From contig CM068314.1 of the NCBI GenBank assembly GCA_034766995.1, forward strand, positions 18,337,701 to 18,401,700: 64,000 nucleotides of DNA, read 5' to 3'. The notes below the pieces were generated by a model, which ran no database searches, had not been told where the DNA came from, and saw nothing but the letters and a program-made list of their open reading frames with translations. Positions 1 through 13,979 of the stretch are shown piece after piece. The DNA is from Acanthacorydalis orientalis. Lineage: Eukaryota; Arthropoda; Insecta; Megaloptera; Corydalidae. A program made the translations under genes and the position numbers. Positions within the stretch are counted from its first letter, which is position 1; every line of letters starts with the position of its first letter.

Positions 1-2070
1 AACTACGTATACTTGAAAATTATTATGATATTTATTTTATTAAAAAAACATATTTTTTATATATTCTCTTCTCCGAGAATAATAAAAATACATGTACATA
101 CAGTTTCATTTTTAATAAACGTTTTTAGTATTACTGAAATATTAAATTTAGAATTTAATTAAAAAAAGGTATAATTAAAATAGAATATTTGTTAAAGTAT
201 TTAATTATTTCAAATTATTTTCGATGCTGAAATATAAAAAATAACTATGTAATTAAAAATAATAAGTTAACAAAAATAAGAAATAACAATTTCTAAATTG
301 TTTAATAATTTCATATTTTATTTAAAAATAGAACAGGTGACTACGAATGAATTCATTCGACAACAACAATTTTATAATTATTAAATAATATTTAAACAAA
401 TTTATTTTAATTAATTTGGATTAATATATAATCTTATATCATGTGCATACAGGTGTGTAGATGATCTAGATACTCGAGCGAGTTGTAAAGAAGTTAGTAA
501 ATATTTCAATAAAGGCTTACATCCGTATTAATAATAATTGGTTAGTAAGCAATTAACAAACTTCCAAATTACAATCAATTCTACTAAAATGACTAATGAA
601 TGGAAAAGTAATAAAATCTACTGTGAAGAGAATAAAACTGGCACCAATATCTTTTTTAAAAATGTGCATTTGACTCGTCTCTCTGCTAGACATTTTTTTG
701 TACTCATTACTAGATTACATATTAAAACTATTCGAGTTATTAAATTTTAACTGACTTCAGTTACTGAAAACTAGCTACCTTCAGTAGCTCGAGCGTCTAC
801 AAACTCGCGAGAATGTGGTATTATGATTGATGCACTTTTTTACTGCTATATAAAAATTTGACAAAACCTTTTTGAAGCGGTCATTGTTACAGTGTCAACT
901 CATACAATTTCATAAAATTATATACGAACTTAAAATGCTTCTCTTTTGCTACATCTATTTATAGTAAAGATTTGCATTTTTATTAAATTCATTTTTTGAA
1001 TTCTTTTCTAGAATTTTTTATTTGAAATTTATTTCCGTTTAAATTTACATTTGTTGAAATTAAAAATAAATTACATTAGCAAAGATTCCCTCGATTTCTA
1101 TAAATGAAAACGTTTTTAAGGATTATCCAACTTATCATTGGATTTAAGTTCTGTGTATATAGATTTTTGGAAACAAAAAATGTACTTTTAATTAAAAATA
1201 GTATTTTTTTATGAATTTAATAATAAATACATGGTAGAATTAACATTTTTAATCCCTTACACTGTGATTTGATTTTTAGTGGTCGGTCAAATAAAAACTA
1301 TTTATTTTCGTGAAAGTTATTGTAAATGATAAAAAACTGTCAACATCTACTTTTTATAAATAAAACAAATATAATTACCCTGAAACATTAAAACTTTGAG
1401 AAAGTAAAAAAAAATACAAAAAGGAAAAAAATAATAAGTCAATACAATGACCATACAAAGAATGTCCAAATAGCCCAAATACATAAAGAAAATCAATATT
1501 TAATCGTTTTTATTGATTTTTTACTTTAAGCATTACTTTGAGCTCTACAGTGCAAAAAAAAAACTAAATCAAAAACGATAAAAATCAAATACTTAACATA
1601 TTTGATTACAAAAAATGTTCAAATTTTACCTAGGTGTGAAAAATTTATTTGTGAAATAAGTATTTTATTTAATAAATATAACAATAATAAATGACTCGAT
1701 GCAATTTATAAAAAATATAATATCTAGAAAGTTGAAAATTATCCACTGAATAAAGCATATACACGTTACAATATATTGAAATTTAATCGAATAATTTATA
1801 ATTTCGTCTAGACTGAAGTATAAGATATAAACAAGAATATTTCTGCCAGCTCGTATAGAATCATCGTTTTCTTGGGGGAACTGAATTGCATTTACTTATA
1901 ATTTAAGACGATGTCAGAATTGTGCTTGTCATATCAATTTTGATGAAGTACTGACTTGTTATACTCAGTTCTAGTTTCACGCGTTTCATTTTAATTGATA
2001 TAGATATTCGTAAGCGAATCATTTCAGTCGTGCAATACATAAAATAAATTAATCAATCTATATACCAAAT
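1..2070. other. AT-rich DNA, no gene recognised
   Basis: The stretch is dominated by A and T runs with frequent stops in all frames. A 70-codon open frame at 538-750 begins at TTG, has no recognisable motif and is not called as a gene. A TATAAA-like string near 849 is unremarkable at this base composition. Nothing else stands out. Confidence 0.6.

Positions 2071-2120
<50 letters not shown>
2071..2120. repeat. (TA)n microsatellite
   Basis: About 50 bp of alternating TA with one early C interruption, ending in CATG. Confidence 0.95.
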
Positions 2121-2126
<6 letters not shown>

Positions 2127-3008
2127 AGTGTATAATATCTGGATCATACATATGTATTATGTTCAGCAATATTAAATATAATAAATGTTAATATTTTTCC
2201 GTTATGAAAAAAAATATACGTTCTATATGTAAAGTATACGTGTAGATGTCTGACTAAATCTATCCCTGGCGTTCCAAAGTTCGAAGAATGTCGTTTCCGG
2301 GTTCATAATGTAATAGAGCACCACGAAGTTGACCTGCCCACAACATTAGCATGTTAAAGCAACCTCATGTTATATGCAAGCATTAGGCGGGGCTTCGCTG
2401 CTCTATATCTTTTCGATTTTGAAAAGAGAGGTGCATTCATTTTATTTTATAAGTCATCTCGGATAAACAGCTTATGTAGTTTGTCATTTTATAATGTTAT
2501 ATTATTTATTCATTTTTCAATTGAGTTAGTCAGATATTAATGCAATACAAAAGTATAACAGATAATTATTTACCATGTTATTTATCTTCGCAATGATGTA
2601 TTTAGTGAAATACATACTGTATAATCTATATAAAAATAGTAATTAAATTAATATATTATTTATCTTAATACGACAATTTTCTTCAATTCTGCTCTTTTTG
2701 ATAAAAAGCATTAAATTGAAAATCGATGCTGAGCACGTTAACAGACATGATGTATTGAAAATTCGTCATTACATTCATTTAGATTATGTATACTTTTATT
2801 TTTCCATCATTTTATACAGTATAATCCTTGATATAAGTTAATATAGCTACTTCCAACTTAATTAATTAAATATGTTTACAACACATGATCAAATGATTTA
2901 TTGTACAATAACGTTTTCTATACAATATATATTGAATGAAAATTTCCTATAACGAACTTGTCTGCAATAAAATTCTTTATTTAACGAAAAATAGTTGCAA
3001 ATAATAGC

Positions 3009-3010
<2 letters not shown>

Positions 3011-3061
<51 letters not shown>
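3011..3061. repeat. (TA)n microsatellite
   Basis: Uninterrupted TA alternation of about 50 bp. Confidence 0.95.
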
Positions 3062-3064
<3 letters not shown>

Positions 3065-3850
3065 CCATTTATATCAAATTTTCTCTATAAAGCTCAGACT
3101 TTTCCAATGTAATCTTTAGGTAGAAGAACAGATTTTTTTATAAAGTGGTTTCACTGTATATAGACACATTTTTATATTATACAGTATTTACTTTTTGTTA
3201 TTTATTATTTATTTACATAACAAAAATTGAATTTTCTACAATCATATATTATTTTAATCATTAAAATTTTATTATAGCTATATATAATTTATAATAGATA
3301 ACATTATTATCACAAATAGATTTTCGTCTTCTCCAATAAAGTACTGCAATAAGATACAGATATCTTATCATTCAATTTACCTGCGGCTTAATGATCTAAA
3401 TATGACCGGATAAGCATTAAAAATGACATAATTGACAATAAAAATTATCAATAATCAATTATCAAACATTTTTGATTTAGAAAAAATGTTTATGTTTTCA
3501 AGGGAAGAGAGGCACTGATTTGATGAAAGTGAATTTAGTGGAATGTTAAAACTGTTATTAAGATAACTGATTATTAAGAAGGAATAATATTATATTTAAA
3601 AAATTGTAAATAATTTTGAAAACCATTAAACCTTTATATTGATGAGTTAAAATAATTTTGGGTTATTTAGTAAAAATATGTCAAATTAAATCAAGATTAT
3701 TCTGTTTCAATCTTTGAGATCGCTCTTGAGTTCTCGTTTCATAATAAAAAAAACAACAAGAATTCAAAGATGATTTCAAGAATCTAAACGATAATTACGA
3801 AACACATACGTGAAAAAATACATCTCAACAAGACGAATTTAAGTTTCGAT

Positions 3851-3852
<2 letters not shown>

Positions 3853-3946
<94 letters not shown>

Positions 3947-3950
3947 GTGT
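3853..3950. repeat. (TA)n microsatellite, interrupted
   Basis: Three TA runs are separated by TATGTATA and ATGTGTAT interruptions, and the tract ends in ACATGTGTGCG. It creates spurious Tyr-Ile open frames on the minus strand. Confidence 0.95.
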
Positions 3951-4280
3951 GCGTATAAAGTACAATCATAAAGGAAGTAAATATATAAAACAAAAACAGT
4001 GAAATACTTTTCTTTTTTAAAAATTTTTCAAATAAAAATATCTTAATAAATAATAATAATATTAAGTTATTTTTTACAAGTATAAACAAATTATGTAGTT
4101 ATTTTACGATTAAATAACTTATTAATTATGTACAATAGATAATAATTAAAAAAACATATCTTTTTATTAACGAAATGAACTTTAAAGACTTTTCTGTTTA
4201 GAAAAACACAAAATAAAAATTCATTTTATTCACATTTATAATATTTAAAAAATTACAGAAAAGTATATTTAAACGTTATA

Positions 4281-4284
<4 letters not shown>

Positions 4285-4335
<51 letters not shown>

Positions 4336-4350
4336 ATATATATATATATA
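4285..4350. repeat. (TA)n microsatellite, interrupted
   Basis: TA run with a central TATGTATGTATA interruption. The short flanks GTTATATAAC and TATAACATTATAA make a weak dyad. Confidence 0.95.
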
Positions 4351-4664
4351 ACATTATAAATATTTTTAAAATTTATTTCGATAAATAATGAATTCAAATT
4401 ACAACTGATATGAAAATAAATTACTGATGACTACAAGATGTCTTTACAAAAATGTTTTAAATTGTTACAGAACAATATTAAAATTAATTCTTTGATGAAA
4501 AACAAGTAGTTTTTTGTCATTTGTTGTTTTCAAAGCACAATGAAGAGATTCTCGAAAAATAAAAAGCGCGTTGATACAACGATTACAGATAGCTGTGAAA
4601 AAAAAATTAAGTACATATATAAAAAAGAAAAAGCTCGAAACTCCTTTATCGGCAGATTTCAAGA

Positions 4665-4883
4665 TCAACAATTTCGTAAATAACCAAAAGTATACGTATT
4701 CAAACACACTTCATAAAATCCCTTACACAACAAAATATCCTTAGTTAAGCCAATTTTAAGTACCCTTACGTAACGCTGCAGTACATTCTTCGGCGATACC
4801 CTAGTTAAATTCGAGCTTACTTGACTGTTTTCATCAAAGACAATCACCACAACAGGGCGTCCCATGGCAGCGGATGAATGCAT
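4665..4883 (-). other. unassigned 72-codon open frame, possible exon
   Basis: I do not recognise this frame. It reads minus-strand through a G+C-richer patch. A second Met (complement of 4863-4865) sits in a strong GCCATGG context and is followed by GRPVVVIVFDENSQ, a hydrophobic strand then acidic residues. Directly after that stretch the strand reads AAGTAAGC, which resembles a splice donor, so a short first exon ending near 4818 is possible. No family motif, partner gene or poly(A) context supports it. It may be chance. Confidence 0.15.
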
Positions 4884-6053
4884 GCTAATCGTCTACTTTG
4901 TCAACGCTATGTACTCAGTCCCTCTACCTCACTTTTGCAAGCACGAAAGTAAATCCTGAATGATGAATTCATCAGCATATATGGCTGTTCAAAGTTCCAA
5001 CACGAGAAGTGTGATTACAGTTGAAAAATGTTTTCAATATTTTTCCGATAATAAATTATACATCTTCAGTATTGTTTCTAAAGATATATTTTTCACATCT
5101 ATTTCTTTGACCAATATATATGTTTCATTATACAAAAATCAAATATGTATTTATATATTTATATATATATAGCAATATGCTAAAAACGATTCACATAGAT
5201 AAAACTACTTATTAATTTTATTTTACTTAATATCAATTATACATAATAAGAGTCTTAACCATTAATCTACATATTTTAAAAAATGTGATATGATTAAATG
5301 TATTCGAAGCTTAATGATTACGGTTTGATAAAAATTTATATATTTGAATGACTACGCAACAGCTATGAAATAAAATTGATCAGGCCCTTACTTTTCAATA
5401 GAATATAACAATTTTATCATTTCGTATTAGTTAAAAAATATCAAATAATACTAACAATTTATTATATAAATTTTTTATAAGACTTCAACATTATACAAAT
5501 AGTATAAAACATTTCTTAAATGTTTTTACTCTTGCATGAAATTATTAAAAAAAATAAAATACGAACATTATTTTAATTACTTTACACTTTTTTAATAAAG
5601 CAAAGTAAATTAACGAAGACAAAAATATAATATGAATAATGTCTTGAATGAATTTTGATTTAATTTAATTGAATTTCAGCGATTTGTTAATTTTATAATT
5701 ACGAACGAATTTGAAAAGGTTTTCAATACATAATTTAAATTTATGATCGTTAATTTTTAATTAGATATCTGTAAAAGCATTTAAAAAGAATCGACTTTTT
5801 TAATACATACATTTAATTTTACATTCAAGAACTATGAATTATTTATTCTTTTATTTTGTACACATCGAGATTTTAAAAATTATAAACATTATTTTTTTTA
5901 TTTAATTTTTCTTTTTAGATAAATTGATTTAAAACGTTTAATTACTTGTAGTATGCTGAATAAAATACATGGAAAATTTGGTTTTGTTTTTATTATTGGG
6001 GCTTTAAGAGTTCATCGACATCATATGGAAAAGGCTTTAATAATATTTATTAA

Positions 6054-6056
<3 letters not shown>

Positions 6057-6090
<34 letters not shown>

Positions 6091-6091
6091 T
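6057..6091. repeat. (TA)n microsatellite
   Basis: About 35 bp of TA alternation ending in TACATATATGTA. Confidence 0.9.
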
Positions 6092-7417
6092 GTACTAAAA
6101 AAGCATTAAGTACGAAACATTAAAAATATTTTCCTTTCTGTTTTTGTAGTCAGCATATGTTAGACAAATATAATTAAAACTCAATTATATAACCTTTAAT
6201 AATGAAATCTTCAGAAACTATTAGCAGAAAATACAAACGTTATTATATTTTGTATACTCAACTGTATATAATTCAACAGTTGTTTATACAACATCTGCAC
6301 CAACCCTCATCTATCTTACAAATCCAGTTATAACTTTAACATTAAACACAACACGATTCTCAAAAAGTCACACAACTATCAATAAATTTAAGTCATAAAA
6401 CTCTACTTAATATATTTAATATAAAAGATAAAAGATTGTAAAGAAACCTAATTCACAATAATATTTTGACACTGTAATTGAACTTGTCTTCATCAATGAA
6501 TTCTTCACTCCACCGCAGCCCACGAAATAATTGCTAGTCAAAAATGTCCCACATTCATTTTTTTCTGTACTTTAGCCCTCTGAGGTTGGTAGAATCGAAA
6601 TGTGTATAAACAAGAATTCAAGTTACCAATAATCGATCAATTAACATTTTTAACTAATTAAAATATTTGTAGATTGTGGTGCAATGAAAAATTTATTTAT
6701 TAAAACGAATGTAGCCACAATACCACAAACTGTTGTTAAAATAGCTATGTTTAATTAATAAGAAAGTATATTTAAGATAATTATAATTTTTAAAACTCAT
6801 TAAGCATAATATACTTTATAGTTAAAATAGTTTTGGGTTATTTAGTAAAAAATATGTATAACCAAATCATAGTAATTATATTTGAATCTTTAAGGTTACT
6901 CTTCAATTCTTTTTTTTTTTGTTAAGAAAAAAAGAATTTAAGACTCGTCTCAAAGATTCAAATAATCCTTCTCAACTAGCATTGTGAGAACAATAGCATC
7001 AAAATATACATAAAGACGAATCAAAATGACAAATAACTAACTATTCAACTTTTTTAATCCTAAATTATGAGTGACTTACAAAAAGGGAAAAATTATTTTA
7101 GATATTTTTTTCTTTTAAGTAACAATTTTGTTACAAATCAATAATACTTTTTTTAAAAAAGAATGATATTTGTTTTAATTCAAAACACTAAATGCTTCGA
7201 AATTTATTTACAGAAATAATATTGTATTTTTAAACGTACATTGTATTCAGTTTATAGAAATTAACTTCATTTATATCTCAAACCGCATGTTTTTTAACTG
7301 TTCTAAATACAAAATACTGTTTTAATTAGAGTTGTTACAGACTTTTTAATTGTGTTTTCTATTAGATCTGGGAAAATATGTTTTAACTATATACTATACA
7401 TTCATACTCACACACAA

Positions 7418-7422
<5 letters not shown>

Positions 7423-7485
<63 letters not shown>

Positions 7486-7494
7486 GTATGTATG
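7423..7494. repeat. (TA)n microsatellite with TATG tail
   Basis: A long TA run grades into TATGTATG units on its right. CACACACAAATATAC lies just left of it. Confidence 0.95.
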
Positions 7495-7695
7495 GCTATG
7501 TGAGTGTTTCATGTATGTGTATGTAACAAAACATTTTAATGTAATCATGACAAAATGTAATTGAATCTCAAGTAAAAACTGTAAAATTAATAAATTTCTA
7601 GTATAAACATCAACGGATAGTTTAATTAATGATTCGATTATAGTACAATGTTTTACGGCACGTCAGTTGCTTTTGTAACAAGCGCCAAAATCAGT

Positions 7696-7920
7696 TTAAA
7701 AGAGCATTGTGAATTCAGAGCAATTTAATCGATCCATAAAGCCGGACCAGTTCATACAAACGTAATGGCTGTTAATCAATTCAACATTGTCAAGCGTTTG
7801 ATAAATGTTAACGACAGAGATCAATTGATTTAGATTGATATAGTCAACGGTTTGTGACGCAAAATACGACACCAGACGGACCAAGTGAATTAGTAGTCTG
7901 CGTTCCGATCTCCTGGACAC
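7696..7920 (-). other. unassigned 74-codon open frame
   Basis: I do not recognise this frame. It occupies a patch clearly richer in G+C than its surroundings. The translation has a balanced composition (an Arg-rich start, then SYFASQTVDYINLNQLISVV) unlike the Ile/Tyr/Lys noise elsewhere. It starts at GTG, with no nearby upstream ATG in frame, so if real it would be an internal exon or a remnant of a longer coding sequence. No transmembrane segment or catalytic motif is visible. Confidence 0.15.
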
Positions 7921-10108
7921 GTGTAGCTGTAATGTGAGGAATTTGGGAATTTGAATTATTCACATTGTTTAAATACATTGAATAGGAATCGTCAAGAATT
8001 GATTTTTCGTCAGGTTTTTATACGAAACGTGTAATAAATTCGATTCAATTTATTTTTATTAAAACGTACGCCATATTAATTTTATAAAGATTAAATTTAT
8101 GTAAATATCATCGAGCAGGTTTTATTTTCGTAAATATTTCTACATAAATGTAAATATATTCTATTGAGTTTCATATTATGTCAGTCAAATGTGTCAAAAA
8201 TACATTTAAAATATGTATTTCCTCTGATAAATATTTTACAGTGAAACAATCAACTGAAGTTTATACATTTTTGCTTGCATAAACAAACGTTTGTATTTTT
8301 ATGAGAATCTAATTCAAAATTTACACACAAATATAAACATATTAAATTAAAATTCATTTTAAATAATATATGCAGACTTTGAATATCTTCTATGAATTAT
8401 TTTTTTAAATATTAGTCTGTGCAGTTGATACGTTTGTATTATTTTTTCTCGAAAGAATTTAAAACTGAAATATTACCGGATTGGAAAAATATTTCATACA
8501 AAATTGAATTAAAATCTTCTTAAACGATATCATCTTACAACCGAGCTCTTCACTTTTTACGAATATTATGCTCTTTAAATTGAATCTACAGATATTTAAT
8601 TGAAATAGCTTCGATATACGGTTCGTAAATACTATATTTTCTGATATCTCATATAATTGCAGCAGTGAAATCTGTCAATATAATCTGATATGTATGTAAA
8701 AATATACACTGACGGAAATAATTAAATAAAAAGACAAATAGCGATAATTGAAAACATTTATGTATGTAAAATTAATATAGACAGCATAAGTATTTTGTAA
8801 CTTTGTTTTCCTTACAGTTGATTTACTGTATCATTGAAAACTATATATACATGTTGGAGAATAAACTCTACGTTGAAATGATTAATTTCCACATAAGTTA
8901 TTTTATGAAGACAATTTACATTATTAAATTATCATAAGTAAATTAATAAAATATATGCAACGTAAAGTATTTTTGTTATATTAATTTACTCTTTCCGCTG
9001 AATAAGCGAATATAATGTTTTATAATAATTCGTATTTGTAATACAGAATATGAATTAAAATTAAGTAGAACATACATTTTTAGCTTTGAAGACATAAATG
9101 TTTGTTATTAAAGATATGTTTTTAGTATATATTTTTCAAAACATTCTTCACATTCATCTAATGAACATATCTGACACACCTACGATTGAGCTTCCAAAAT
9201 AGCGAAGATAAAATCTATTCATTGCAGACGTTCAACTAAAGATAAAATTCATTTTATTTACAATAAATTCTGTTCTATTTCACTTAATCGTTCAATCTAA
9301 TGCAATTTCAGTTCGTTTCAATGTTAATCTGGTTGATTTATAGTTTCAATTAATTATTCTTGAGTATAAAATGAAACAATTTACACATTGCACATGCAAA
9401 ACATACATTATTGCAGTAAATAAAATGTTCAAATGCATTGAAATTGTCAAGACTAATAGTCTTATCTAATTATCTGCAAATGTACATTTTCAATTAAAAA
9501 ATATGGATCTACAAGACAAGCGCAAAACATTTCTGAATATAAAAATAAACAAATACGATACGTCATTACTTAGCATTGGAATCGTAAGTCAATGCATCAT
9601 ATTTGACATACCAATAGTATAAAAAGCATTACAAAAAACGACTGCATTAAATTCATAGCAGTGATGGAATGCGCGCATCAGTTTTTTTTCTATAGCGGTG
9701 CTGCAACCAGGTCGTGGGTTCGGTTCATGGCGTGCGCGCTGATAGAGATGGACGCATGATGACGCGACCACCACACCCAATACATTAGTATGATCATCAT
9801 TCTGGTTATATTGATTGGCGCAGACCATAGCCAGTTTATACCGCAAGGCTCGTTTAGATAAAGGAGCTGATATACCGTCTAAAGAGGCGGTGTGTTATGG
9901 AGATTGCACATTATACGAGATTAAAATAATTTTTAGGGCGTAAGGCGATCGGTTCGACTCTAAAAGCCATACAAATATTTAAAAATGAGATTTATGTTGC
10001 TATTTTGTTGAAAGTTTATCGCAAGTGGTTAGAATCAAAGTAATGAGTACAAGCATTACTACCCACATACACTTTTCATATCACATTTCTTCCTACAGAT
10101 ATACACAT

Positions 10109-10112
<4 letters not shown>

Positions 10113-10163
<51 letters not shown>

Positions 10164-10164
10164 A
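10113..10164. repeat. (TA)n microsatellite
   Basis: About 50 bp of TA alternation followed by TGTATAAAGAGAGAAA. Confidence 0.95.
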
Positions 10165-11707
10165 AAGAGAGAAAAAGGCAGATACAGACAACTCAAAAAA
10201 CTCTATAATAAAATAAGTAAAAATTAATCCAATTATATAAAAACGTATATAGAAAAGAACGATCTCTATTAGAAAATTACAGAATAGAGTACAATTCAAC
10301 AAATGAAATTCAGTCATGTTGCGAGATAACTTTTAGAAATACTAGTATTTTAGAAATAAGTTGTAATAAAAATATTTACGTTTCAAATATAAAGTCATAT
10401 CGAATCATATATTCATTCGAAAACAATTTATTTCATTCTAAAATGTAATCAAAAATAATTAATTTTTATACGTTTCATATGTGCTGCTCGTGTTTGCACG
10501 AACCTTTAAAACGCAGTATTTCACAACATGTCAACTACCTCCTTCTAATATAAACATACAAACGAAATACAAAAAGCACATAAAATAAAAATGACATATA
10601 CTTTGTCATACAAATTACAAAAACAAATCATAATGAAAAAATAAGTAATGAATAAAAACAAACAAAAAAGCAACAAAATAAAATAAAAAAGCATATAACA
10701 ACATCACGAAACAAACATGACAATTTGCTATTTATTTACTGCAAGATTCATGTCCAAAAGATAATGACGAGGAAATCTGATTTATAAGGCTCACTAAAGA
10801 ATGGGATGTACGCCTATTTATTTGCATAAGAAAGCCATCACACACAATGCAAAGCATTACAGTCATGCGCTTACACTCGCGAGTTCAGTGTTGACGGCAA
10901 CTTCAAACAAACTTTAGTTGCGAATTGAATATAAGCAAACTTTCTCTTCAGTCATTACATTTTGATATAGCCGTTAACCAAATGTAACCAACTATACTAT
11001 ACTCCTCAGTGACAACTATCGCTGCACTCATATGTGACATTCATTCTGAGAATAACAATAATAAATACTCTTAAATAGATTTCTAGTATTTATTTATAAA
11101 ATTTTGAAATTATTCCAAATCTTGTAAAACGACCTACTATACAAAATAAATAGTTCGAAAAACAAATTTCTATTTTAATTTGTCCTTAAAATCAAAATAA
11201 CATGTCTGATTTAAATTTAAAATACGACTCATGATTTAATTCACAAAATTTGAATTCGTTTCGTCAAAAAACAAACAATGAACAAAATAAGAAACAAATC
11301 GATTTTTTTCAAATAATTGAAAAGTACTATTTATAATAGTCAATCATCGTATGAAACAATATAAACCAATGAAACTAAATGCAATAATACGTTGTAAACA
11401 TTCATAACAGAAAAAACTGACAGTGCGCATAGATTTATTTCGAATATTAAATATACAATACCTACAGTGTGCTAAAAATATTTTACGTTGATTTCGAACA
11501 CTTACTGTTTTGGCTGGCATCGATCCAAATAGAATCAAATACAAAAAATATGCGAACATTCCTCTTTCATTTAGCAAATTATGTTTTCGCATTCTCTCTT
11601 GACAGACGGATGGAAGTTTTTAAACACTTCGCTGTTCTGTTTTGAAGTTTATCTTTTCTAATATATATGTTTAGCATGATTTACATATTAGTTTATAAAT
11701 GCATGAA

Positions 11708-11730
11708 CATATATATATATACACACACAC

Positions 11731-11766
<36 letters not shown>
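11708..11766. repeat. (TA)n / (CA)n compound microsatellite
   Basis: A short TA run, then (AC)5, then a longer TA run. The 95-codon frame starting at 11699 is driven by this tract. Confidence 0.95.
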
Positions 11767-11769
<3 letters not shown>

Positions 11770-12960
11770 TTCAATATGTGCTATAAATGTAAAATTTCTA
11801 TTTGAAAATGACGAATTATGTTTATTTTCATCATTTTTAACACGATTTTATTATATCAACAAACAAGGAATTTCTAAATATTTAAATAAATTAAAAGAAA
11901 TACATCTGAGAAATGTAAAGAAAACAACATTTTACAAGTTAGTTTACAAATGTCATAATTTATCTGATTTCATTCGAAACGAATGAAAAGTGTATGATTA
12001 AAAATAGGTGTCATTGCTAAAATATCATTTTTTTATTTTTAATTTACGTAATGTATTAACAATGAAAGTGGAATCTTATAAAGTTTTCTTAACGGTTATC
12101 TGAGAATGCTTAAAATTCTTATTCTATATATAAACTTGATCATAATAAATATTATAGTTGGTTATAGTCAATCATGTTCTCTACTCAATAAAATTTATCT
12201 TTATTATACTATTTCCTATGTTAATATAGTTCATTGGTCGATAAAAATCCTAGAGGCCACGTGTGAGTTCGTTTTTTCTACGACAGAGTTCAACTTTTAT
12301 CACATTTAGGTCGATTTCAAATTGATTAGTTAAAAATATACTTGAAAATGACGAAAATCAAAACTGACGATAAAAAGTCTATAAGACTAACACTTTTAAG
12401 TTAAACAATATTTTTGTAGAAATAAATAATTATCATTAAAATATAAAATGAATAAATATCCTCCATCATATCAAATTATTATAAAATAATAAATAACAAT
12501 TTGTACTTTTGAATTTAAAAACAATTATGATTTGAAGTCATACCATAAAATAACAATTAAAAACGATACTGCAACGAACAATATTGAAAAAACTATATCG
12601 AAAAAACGATTTTCATTAAACAATTTTGCATTAAATAAATTATTTGTTTTGAATATTTAACAAAAAAATGACTACTAGTTAACGTTATAAATAAATACAA
12701 TTTTATATTTAAAGTGTATGTATTTAAACAGATGTGGATGTTTCTCTGTATAAGCAAATATTTTTATAGAACATAATAAAAAGAGATAATCATTTTGATA
12801 ATATTTTTTTAAAAAAATGTTATATTAAGCAAATAATTATTTCTAATGGGTACAATTACTTTTATATATAAAGTTTATAGTCGTTATTTAATTTACATGC
12901 ATTTCAAATAATAAATTCTACATGTTCCATGTAGATAAGCTTAATAATTATTTCTAACAT

Positions 12961-13001
12961 GTATATGTATACGTGTATATATATATATATATATATATAT
13001 A
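12961..13001. repeat. (TA)n microsatellite
   Basis: An imperfect GTATATGTATACGTG lead-in to about 25 bp of pure TA. Confidence 0.9.
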
Positions 13002-13361
13002 CTTGTTAATCGATATGTGAAGATAAAAAATAGAAGAAAGGTGGATATGGAATGCACATCGACTATCAGTGCACTCTAATGATTTTAAAATTATCAAACA
13101 ACAGTACGTTAATCAGTAAAGATGCTTAGATGTGTGTTCTGTTCTTTATAGTTAATTAAACAATTCAGTATTTAGAATATGCATTGGATAGATGAGTTCA
13201 TTAAGCTGAGAATACAACTATTATTGTAGTAATTACAATTGAAGCGTAATTCCTGTTAAGATATGCAAATCATTCGTGAATACTATCTACATTCAACTGT
13301 ATTTCAAATCGAAGTAAAGCACGTGTCATAATAATATCAAATTCAATGACACACATTTTGA

Positions 13362-13690
13362 TTCATTCTCTCTCGAACATATGTTGTTTGTTCGGTAAAA
13401 GCAAAACATCTCAACAAAACGTCAACAAGAAACAAACTAATCGCAATCACGGCTTCAGAACTTCGAACGGTCTGGCACAAAAACACTAAATCCCATTCCG
13501 GTATCGTATCGACCAATCTGATATAGTTTTATGAATTGAATAAATAAATCTTTCAGAGCTTGTTGTTTCCATGAAACTCCCGGTGGTGCTGGCGACGTAG
13601 CCTGCACGCAATATGCTTACCAAAAAGTATCGGAGCTACACGTGTAACCTATGTATGTACCTCACATCAGCTGTCCGTATTGATACTGCA
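13362..13690 (+). other. GC-enriched island, function unknown
   Basis: This patch has visibly more G+C and CpG than its flanks. One plus-strand frame is open for 54 codons (13362-13523), with balanced composition including LIAITASELRTVW, and closes at TAG 13524-13526. A second part (13560-13690) has only short frames. Nothing matches a family I know; an exon, a regulatory element or decayed mobile DNA are all possible. Confidence 0.2.
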
Positions 13691-13907
13691 AAGCTTATAC
13701 AAAACTGGAACAGGAAAAACAAGAAAGGCGGAAATGAAAACAACACAAGACGTACGGCCATAAAATAATAAAAGAGATTATAAGTTTTCGTTCCGAGAAG
13801 TACACATTACAACGTCGTACGGAACAATGTATAGAAAGTAGCACTTTATAAAAATTATTTACTTTTATAAAACACTATTTTATATTCCAAATGCGAACGA
13901 TACGTTT

Positions 13908-13910
<3 letters not shown>

Positions 13911-13974
<64 letters not shown>
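13911..13974. repeat. (TA)n microsatellite
   Basis: One of the longest uninterrupted TA runs here, about 64 bp. Confidence 0.95.

Positions 13975-13979
<5 letters not shown>

Larger units (their letters stand above)
2121..4664. other. AT-rich DNA with TA tracts, no gene recognised
   Basis: Apart from the three TA tracts listed separately, the only compositional change is a G+C-richer patch at about 2260-2400. Its frames are short and match nothing I know. Open frames at 3853-4089 and 4465-4707 on the minus strand are mostly low-complexity Phe/Ile/Tyr strings from TA repeats and T runs, so they are not called. Confidence 0.55.
4884..7695. other. AT-rich DNA, no gene recognised
   Basis: Contains two TA tracts (listed separately) and otherwise A/T-rich unique sequence. 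A 70-codon open frame at 4960-5172 ends in TA-repeat Tyr-Ile codons and is not convincing. Confidence 0.55.
7921..13361. other. AT-rich DNA with GC islands, no gene recognised
   Basis: Mostly unique A/T-rich sequence with TA tracts. A patch at 9690-9960 holds two strings resembling a polymerase III B box (GGGTTCGGTTC at about 9717 and CGGTTCGACTC at about 9951). Neither folds into a convincing tRNA. A minus-strand 85-codon frame at 9589-9846 crosses the same patch without a recognisable motif. A 67-codon frame at 12106-12309 begins with a hydrophobic leader-like run, but the run is almost all Ile and Leu, as expected from this base composition. Confidence 0.5.

Noticed and set aside
841..900. 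TATA box plus insect-type initiator (TATATAAA near 847, TCATT at 881)
   Set aside because: Such strings are expected often at this A+T content, and no convincing gene follows.
9899..9970. tRNA gene
   Set aside because: There is a B-box-like GGTTCGACTC, but the T stem does not pair and no acceptor or anticodon arm can be drawn.
12106..12309. Small secreted protein with signal peptide
   Set aside because: The hydrophobic start is Ile/Leu-rich as expected from AT-rich DNA. No cleavage site, Cys pattern or gene context supports it.
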